NCBI RefSeq assembly: GCF_033118175.1
Contig: NC_083698.1
Coordinates: forward strand, 67,115,001-67,179,000
DNA length: 64,000 nucleotides
Source of the DNA: Dama dama
Taxonomy: Eukaryota > Chordata > Mammalia > Artiodactyla > Cervidae
Reading direction: 5' to 3'
Shown: one piece after another, positions 57,786-64,000 of the stretch
Layout of the letters: every line of letters starts with the position of its first letter
Numbering within the stretch: the first letter of the stretch is position 1
Position numbers and translations under genes: made by a program
The notes under the pieces: model-generated
Seen by the model: only the letters and a program-made list of their open reading frames with translations
The model's database searches: none
Told to the model about the DNA's origin: nothing

Positions 57786-58637
57786 GCCATTCCCCCATAG
57801 GTAACACCAAAGGTTGGATCAAATTTTAAGAACTCCAAACAGAGGCAGAAACTACCGAGGGGAAATTTAGATATCTGGCTCAGCGTCCCTTTCCCTTTCC
57901 CCCTGGAGTCCTCCCTTTTTCTCCCTGCTGTGTCTCTAAGGATCTAGTCATGAATAATGAAGCCCTCCATTCCTCAGAGGCGTCACCCTGCTCTGCACCA
58001 CACCTCCAGGGTGACAGCGTGGCACGCACTGAAGTCCCGACCAAGTCCTAAGCGCTCTCAGGTGTGCGGTCGAGTGCTCGAGGCTGTGGGCCAAGGCATT
58101 CCCAAGGCTCTTCCCCATTAGGGGGTCCTTGGGGGGGTGCCACATGGCATGAGGGGACCCTGTTAGACACAACACTGGTTGGTGACTGGCAGAACAGGCT
58201 GGTGGGGCAGCCAGGCCAGCCAAGCGCACACGGTGTTCTGGAGCTGGTGCTGGCCTTGCTCTGCTCTGAGAGAAAACACCCTGCCTGGGCCTACACCACG
58301 CGTGTGGAGTGCAGTTTCTCACTCGGGAGGAGGAAGAGAAGCCGCCCCTGGGCACAGATATCAATGAAAATCGCCATCACCATGATGGCACACAGCATCT
58401 CCTCCAGGCAGGGGCTTCCCCATTTTATTCTGTCAAGATGGCCATCTTCACGAAGAGTAAATGGATTATTTTGCAACAGTCACTTAACCCCAGAAAATGA
58501 AGACAGACCCTATCACAGCCATTGGGTGTCTCTTTGTCTTATCTGTTGATAGCCTCCTGGGTGTGACATATTTCTGTGGGCTTACCAGTAGGTCAATTTT
58601 CTGTATTGGTGGGTCTCTGAATATAATCATGAAACTT
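57786..58637. other. CpG-enriched unassigned block
   Basis: About 57958-58480 contains many CpG dinucleotides for this desert and is open on both strands (138 codons minus, 161 codons plus). No family signature, splice context or repeat family recognised. Not called as a gene. Confidence 0.4.
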
Positions 58638-58654
58638 TATATATATATATATAT
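58638..58654. repeat. (TA)n short tract
   Basis: Eight TA units directly upstream of a SINE fragment. Confidence 0.9.
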
Positions 58655-58656
58655 CC

Positions 58657-58792
58657 ATTTGCTTGCTCAGTGGTTTCAGTCATGTCTGATTCTTTGTGAT
58701 CCCATGGACTATAGTCCACCAGGCTCCTCTGTCCATGGAATTCTCCAGACAAGAACATTGGAGTGGTTTATCATTCCCTTCTCCAGTTCACT
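58657..58792 (-). mobile_element. BovA-unit SINE fragment
   Basis: Antisense: agtcatgtctgattctttgtgatcc, ccaccaggctcctctgtccatgg, ttggagtgg ... ccttctccagttcac. Confidence 0.88.
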
Positions 58793-59899
58793 GGCATGTG
58801 CCACCCCAAATACCCCTCTCGCCCGAGCTCCAGTGGTGAACCCACCACTTGCCATGATCCCAGGGAGGTCTCTTGCTTAGCACTGGCAAAGTGCACAGCC
58901 CCTTCCCTAGGATGTGGAGGGCAGCCCTGGCCTCAATATGACTGCCACTTTGCCCTGCAGAGGAAACACCTGTGAGGCCAGTTAGAAAGCTGCCCGTAGA
59001 CTCGGGTTCAGACCTCAGGCTGGCACTTTCCATCTGGCCTCCCCACGTAGGGCATCTGAACTCGTAGTAGCTGAACAGTGCTCCAGAGGTGCTCTCAGCT
59101 ATTTGTGTAAGTGATGGCTCCCTGTGAGGTGTGTGTATTATTCAGAGAGAGGCAGGGGGACGAGCTGCCTGGGGGCAGAGTCTTGCCGAGTGACTGAGTG
59201 AGTAATGGGCCTTAGCAAGGGCAGCAGCTCATGGCTGCCAGCCCCCACCCCATCCACATCCACGCTCCAGCCTTTACCAGATCCACTTCCATTTGGTTGA
59301 GCCCAGAAGCACTGAACTCAGAAAAGGGTTGGGGGGAAGAAATAACCCAAACCCAGGATAGAGAACAGTGTAGAGAAGCCTGTTTAGAAAAGATTTAGGC
59401 ATAAAGACATTTTTATATATTTTTAAAGCACCAATAAATTCCTTCTCATAAAAATGACAGGAAACCAATTTGGAATGAAAGGGAGAAACTTAGAGAATTA
59501 CCCAAGATACTTGAAAGCAAATGAATACAAGAGAAAAGAGCTCAGAATCTCAGCAGTGACAGAGGCTGAGCTCAGCGCTGCCTTGCAGTAGTAGCCTGAC
59601 TGCACACTATCAGAGGGGCCCTCCTGGAGGCTGTGCGGGTTCAGGGGAGAAAGTCAAGGCATGCGGGGATCCCAGGACCAGTATAGCTCTCTGTTGAAGA
59701 TCTGCCCATTGAGGTGTCTGCGGAGACCTGGCCTTTCCCCTGCCAGGGTGTGAGGTCCAGGTAGGGTTACATGCCCTCTGGGGGTCTTTGAGGGCCTCTT
59801 AGCCCTCTGAGTCAGCTGTTTTAAGATTGTCTGGGACTCTGCTTTCATTAACTAGGCCTATCTTGTTTCTGCTAGTTCACAATGCATAGAACATTTCTC
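58793..59899. other. unique non-coding sequence
   Basis: No gene or confident repeat. GC content is moderately higher in 58800-59250. Confidence 0.5.
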
Positions 59900-60118
59900 C
59901 TAAAATTGTGAAACACTGATTTTTTAAAAAAATGTCTACTTTTATTTTCTTTTCTCAAATCTTAGCTAAATTTTAAATGAAAAAATATTGTTTTAAAATA
60001 CATGTTACCTAGTTTTTTTATTACAGAAGTAACCTACTTTCATACATCTAAAAAAACTGAGAAAAGTACAAAATATTCACCCTTAGTAATTTTGGATGTT
60101 GTTCTTTTTTCTTTTCAG
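59900..60118. repeat. unassigned dispersed repeat, copy A
   Basis: Aligns by eye with 61915-62155: gtgaaacactg, ttttattttct, ctcaaatcttagctaaat, gagaaaagtacaa, ttcaccctt. Family not identified. It is not a recent duplication because divergence is high. Confidence 0.65.
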
Positions 60119-60639
60119 TGATCCTGGAATGATAAATGCTAGACCCTTGGGGTTTTCTTTGAATTGGGGCATTTTTGAGAAGTCCCAGGAAGTAATCTAT
60201 AAAACACAGTATGCTGTAAAACACACTATACCAGCCCCTTCTCAGAGATGCTCAGAGGAGCTTTGCAGAGAAGTATCATTGTTAGACTTGGTTTACAAAG
60301 TCTCAAAATCTTGTTTGATTCCAGAACACTTCGTTTCAGGGAATATACATTGCCATCCTGTGGAACTATTCTGCATACACAGTTTTGAAACTGCTGTTTT
60401 ATCATCAGAAAATGTAGCAGCCTGCTGCCTTTCCTTGTGATGCTGGCTTGTACGCTCTAAAGAGCAGCTGGTTGACATCCCCAGGCCCTCATATGATGAT
60501 GTTAATTCAGGGGCTGGTCTTTGAAATACCATTGATTGCAATTCCAGTTTGATATATTGGATAGTTTTATTATTGTGCCTCCTCTTACTGTTCTGTTAAA
60601 AACATTCAGTGTCTTGTTTCCTAATGATTATCATCATCA
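60119..60639. other. unassigned sequence
   Basis: A 114-codon frame (60096-60440) follows a pyrimidine-rich cag site but has no domain, no donor site and no conserved motif. I treat it as non-coding. Confidence 0.4.
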
Positions 60640-60890
60640 TTATCATTAATGACATTTATTGAACATTCACTGCTTCCAGGCACTGTGCTGAGTCCTTCAC
60701 ATGAATTACCCTATTTAACCTCACACCAGCTTTATCAGGGAGACAATATTATTCTTCTCATTTATTAGATGAGAAAACTGAGGCTCAAATTGGTTAAGTA
60801 ATGTGCCTGGGGTCAATTAGCTACTAAGTGGTTCAACCAGGATTGAAATTCATATGCCCTGTCTGTTCTTAACCATCACATGCTATTCAT
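60640..60890 (-). mobile_element. MIR SINE, nearly full length
   Basis: Antisense MIR: tttattgaacattcactgc, ccaggcactgtgctgagtcc, ttacctatttaacctcac-type segment, agatgagaaaactgaggctc, gtcaattagctactaagtgg, ttcttaaccatcac. Confidence 0.9.
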
Positions 60891-61044
60891 TTTAAATATC
60901 TCAGGTTCAAGGTTTGCAAACATCCATGGAGATTTAGTGTGCACATCTTAAGATCTTATGGACTTTTCCCCTCAACATATTTATAGCTCTAATCTATCTA
61001 ATTACCTAGCTGCCTTCCCTTTTTCTTCTGGCCCTTTCCTCCAG

Positions 61045-61890
61045 CAAGTATTTATTAAATTTCTACTACATTTCAAACACCGAGTTAAATGTAAAAATGA
61101 AAGTTCAGTTTGAGACTTAGTCCCTTTCCTTAGGAAGCTAAGAGTTCAATGTGAGATTCGAATGAATGAGACAACACAGAGGAATTGCATCTAGATCAGT
61201 GGGAGTCAGAGAGAACCCCCTAGAGTGGCTGATAAGAGAGGTGAGTTTTAAAGCACAGGTGCCCACTAACAAGGCCAAGGGCTGACATTCCAATGTCAGG
61301 TATGTGAAGGCCAAGGAGCCACAGTGCTGGAGCTGGGTTGGACTGAAATGAAAGCAATGGGCTCAGCCAGGAGGAAGACTAGCGGGACAGGTAGAGTCTG
61401 GTCTAGAAGAGACCCTGTGGGCTAAATGGAGGGATTTTAGGTGTATGGAGGATGAGATAAGTTTGTGTTTTAGAAAAACCCCTCGACCATCAGTGGGGAG
61501 CTGCCTGAGGAGGAGAGATTAGGCATAGGGAGTAGAATGAGGAAGCAGGAATTTAGGGGGAAAAATAATACAGAACTTCCCTAAGACAATGACAGTTTGG
61601 TTAGATAAGAAGAAAGATATTAGAGAAAATTTAGGGAAAAAAATTGAGAAGATTTGACTGACTTTTAGATGTGGGAAGTGAGTGAGGAATAAAATGACCC
61701 CTGGATGTTTGTGGGGATGATGCAGGCAGGAATTAGAAAGAGCAGAATGATAACCTTAGAAGACGGATAGTACCGGTGACCAAGGGAACCCAGGAAGAGA
61801 CAAAGAGCTGGTGGCAAGGAGCCTGTGTGTCTGGCTTGGACAGCTCAGTGGGTGACCACTGGGATAATTTGGGGCTTCATCTCAAGAAAC
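61045..61890 (-). mobile_element. L2 LINE, diverged
   Basis: Antisense L2: gcaagtatttattaaatttctac at the 3' end, tccctttccttaggaagctaag, gtgaaggccaaggagcc, gaccctgtgggctaaatggag, gcctgaggaggagagattagg. Confidence 0.65.
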
Positions 61891-61914
61891 CTACCTACTA
61901 TTTGGCTTGTCCAT

Positions 61915-62155
61915 CCTCCTAGAACTGTGTAACACTGTTGTTGTTGTTTTTTTTAAGCATGTTTTTATTTTCTGTGCTCAAATCTTAGCTAAATCTTAAA
62001 TTTGACAAAATTGTTTTAAGATAAACATTAAGTACTTTTTATTATAGAAGTTATATATTTTTATTTTACACATTTAAGAACATTGAGAAAAGTACAAGAT
62101 GTTTACCCTTCCTATTACCTTAGAGAGCTGCATTTGGAGGTTGTGTATTCTTTTC
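61915..62155. repeat. unassigned dispersed repeat, copy B
   Basis: Counterpart of 59900-60118: tgtgtaacactg, ttttattttctgtgctcaaatcttagctaaatc, gagaaaagtacaagatgtttaccc. Confidence 0.65.
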
Positions 62156-62209
62156 TTCTTCTTCATTCTCCCCCACCTTCTCTCATTTACTCTTATATGT
62201 ATGCATTTT

Positions 62210-63060
62210 ATTTAGTCATTTATTCATTCATTCATCTATTTATTCAGCTGGTATTTATTGAACATCAACTCTGTGCCAGGCATTGTTGTAGGCACTGGGG
62301 AAATAGCAGCAAGCAGCACAGTACCTCAAGGAGCATAAATTCTAAACAGAGAAATTCTGACAATAGATAAGCAAAAGGATGTAAAACAGGAAGGAAGCGG
62401 GGCAGGGCACATCCTTTGAAAGAATAACATAGCCTGAGCATACAACATAAACTGATTAGAACCAAATGGGTCCAAGATGGTGGACAGGTCAACTTCCACC
62501 AGACCTTGAGCCACAGTATACACTCATTGTAACACATCACCAAAATAAATGACAGTCTCTCAAATGCCATGAAAGTTCTAGGGCTGACCATCAGAGACCA
62601 AAATGTGGCACAATTCCTGGAAATCTCAGTGGAGATTTGCCATTTTATGTAGAGTGGTCTGGAAAGACCTCTGATAACATGACACATTCAGTAGAGCTGT
62701 GAAAGAGTAGAGAAGCAAGCTGAGAAGCAAACCCAGGGAAAGTGTTCTGGGCAGAGGGAAATCGAGTGCCAAAGGCCTGGGATGAAAGAATGCTTAGCAT
62801 ATTTGAGGAACAGCTCATGACTGAAACAGAAGGAGTAAAGGGGAGAATAGCAGATGAAGTCATGGAGGGAGAGGGAGCCAGATCAGAATTGTTAGAGAAC
62901 AAATTCTTGGAAGGACACATAGAGACCTGTTTAGGAGGCTACTTAAATATTCTGCTGAAGAGATGATGGTGGTCTGGACTGGTGGGGTTGTGGTGAAGTG
63001 GTGAGAGGCAGTCAGATCTGGATCCATTTCCAAAGCAGTGGGAAGGGATGTGTGAGGCAG
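62210..63060 (-). mobile_element. L2 LINE
   Basis: Antisense L2 3' end: tcattcattcatctatttattc, gtatttattgaacatcaactctgtgccaggc, ggcactggggaaatagcagc, caaggagcataaattc, then ggaaagtgttctgggcagaggg, gtgccaaaggcctggg, gaggctac, gatgatggtggtctggac. It is the clearest old LINE in the window. Confidence 0.85.
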
Positions 63061-64000
63061 GGGTCAGAAGATAACACTTTTAATGGAGATTTTGGTCCAG
63101 AATGTATAATATTTGTTTATGTATATACTTACATATCTTTTTATATAGTTGAAAATAATTTTATATCCTGCTCTGTCCCACCACCATTTATTTATTCTAA
63201 AAGCAAAAAAAACTAAAGGATGCGAACAGCAGACATACTTCCTGTTTACTTTTTTTATCCTTATCTCCCCTTTTCTCTTTTTTCTTGTTGGACAAAGAAA
63301 ATATACATGAATTAAGCCATGCATTCTGGATTTTGCTTGTGAGGGGCCTCCGCTAGAGGCTGCACTTTATTTGAACTGTGTGGCCCATGGCCAAGGGAAA
63401 TAAAGTTTAATTAATGCTAATTTTTCTAACCCCTTTCTTTGCCTTTTCAGCAAAATAAAACTACCTTTGGGAGAACGGGCAAGAAAAAAAAAAAAGATAA
63501 AACAGATACCACACTACTAAATCTAGCCATTGATACAGCAAAAATATTTTGCTATGTGGCTGCATTTGGTCATAAACAATAAAATAATTCTTATCTTGCT
63601 CCTTCCCCTACCTACCTCTAAGTTTGAACAAGTCAGTTGATTTTCATTTATCTTTGTTTCCTTAGAAGATTTAGACAATCTGTGAGTTTGTTTGCATTGG
63701 GCTGTGATCTGAGTGTTGGTCTTGGTTGGCTGTTATTACAGCTAGACTGTAGGGTATGGAGAGAGTCAGCACAGTGGTCCACCTGCTGGGATGCTCATTA
63801 GGGTACATTTGTTGGCCTTTCCCATCTGTGAAATCACCTTAGACTAGCTGCTTAGGGCCCAGCTACTAGGAAGCAATCTTTGCCTATTTCCATAAGTAAC
63901 AGTTTTTCCTTAATTAAGTTGAGAAACAAGGCCTGTCCTTGTTGTTCTACAGTAAAGACCCTCAGTGGCTAGTATTTAAGGGGTTGCTTTCCTGCCTTTG
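63061..64000. other. unique AT-rich sequence
   Basis: No gene supported. TTAATTAA occurs near 63409-63416, and an A-tract at about 63484-63496. Confidence 0.5.

Noticed and set aside
58064..58549. A 161-codon frame as a novel gene
   Set aside because: An equally long frame exists on the opposite strand, which is expected from CpG-rich composition. No conserved motif or splice sites seen. Kept only as a compositional finding.
60096..60440. A 114-codon frame after a strong pyrimidine-rich acceptor (ttcttttttcttttcag) as an exon
   Set aside because: No matching donor or domain is visible, and the pyrimidine tract belongs to the end of a dispersed repeat also present near 62140.
63349..63363. 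ccgctagaggctgc as a third CTCF site
   Set aside because: One G of the essential GGC core spacing is missing, so the match is poor.

Overview
The window looks like a gene-poor stretch of a bovid (cattle/sheep/goat type) nuclear genome. The evidence is the repeat content. There are more than a dozen Bov-tA / Bov-A2 SINE copies, several CHR-type SINEs (tRNA-Glu-derived, cetartiodactyl), four BovB (RTE-class LINE) segments, ruminant L1 3' ends, and older mammalian repeats (MIR, L2, MER5-like, an MLT1-like LTR, L1M). I cannot tell Bos from Ovis or Capra by eye. No multi-exon host gene could be supported. Almost every open frame of 60-160 codons is a translation of a SINE, a LINE remnant or a chance frame.

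The only convincing host-derived coding sequence is a full-length retrocopy of ferritin light chain (FTL) mRNA at about 43259-44130. It has a 5' UTR with an intact-looking iron-responsive element, an uninterrupted 168-codon frame (the usual L chain is about 175), a 3' UTR with AATAAA, an A-rich tail and a perfect 14-bp target-site duplication. It sits inside the reverse-transcriptase region of a BovB LINE (42415-45262) in the same orientation, so it is a datable nested insertion. The frame lacks about seven residues at the start of ferritin helix A.

Layout. 1-12 kb: AT-rich unique sequence with scattered SINEs, an L1M 3' end, a (CA)n tract and an inverted/tandem 12-mer cluster near 4.95 kb. 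12.1-13.9 kb: minus-strand 5'-truncated BovB with a plausible target duplication. 14-30 kb: mostly unique sequence with MIRs, an MLT1-like LTR, a MER5-like element and G-quadruplex-capable tracts. 30.2-31.1 kb: plus-strand 5'-truncated BovB. 31-42 kb: SINE-rich, with two same-orientation CTCF-like motifs 45 bp apart (34275-34333) in otherwise repeat-free sequence. 42.4-45.3 kb: BovB plus the FTL retrocopy. 45.3-52 kb: L1 3' end, unique AT-rich sequence with palindromes. 52-54 kb: L1 fragment carrying two nested SINEs. 54-59 kb: unique sequence, possible conserved non-coding stretches and a CpG-enriched unassigned block near 58 kb. 59.9-63 kb: two related copies of an unassigned repeat and two L2 copies.

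There is no operon or pathway here. The plausible functional units are the FTL retrocopy with its IRE, the CTCF-like pair, and a few putative cis-regulatory stretches. All other strong signals are transposon archaeology.
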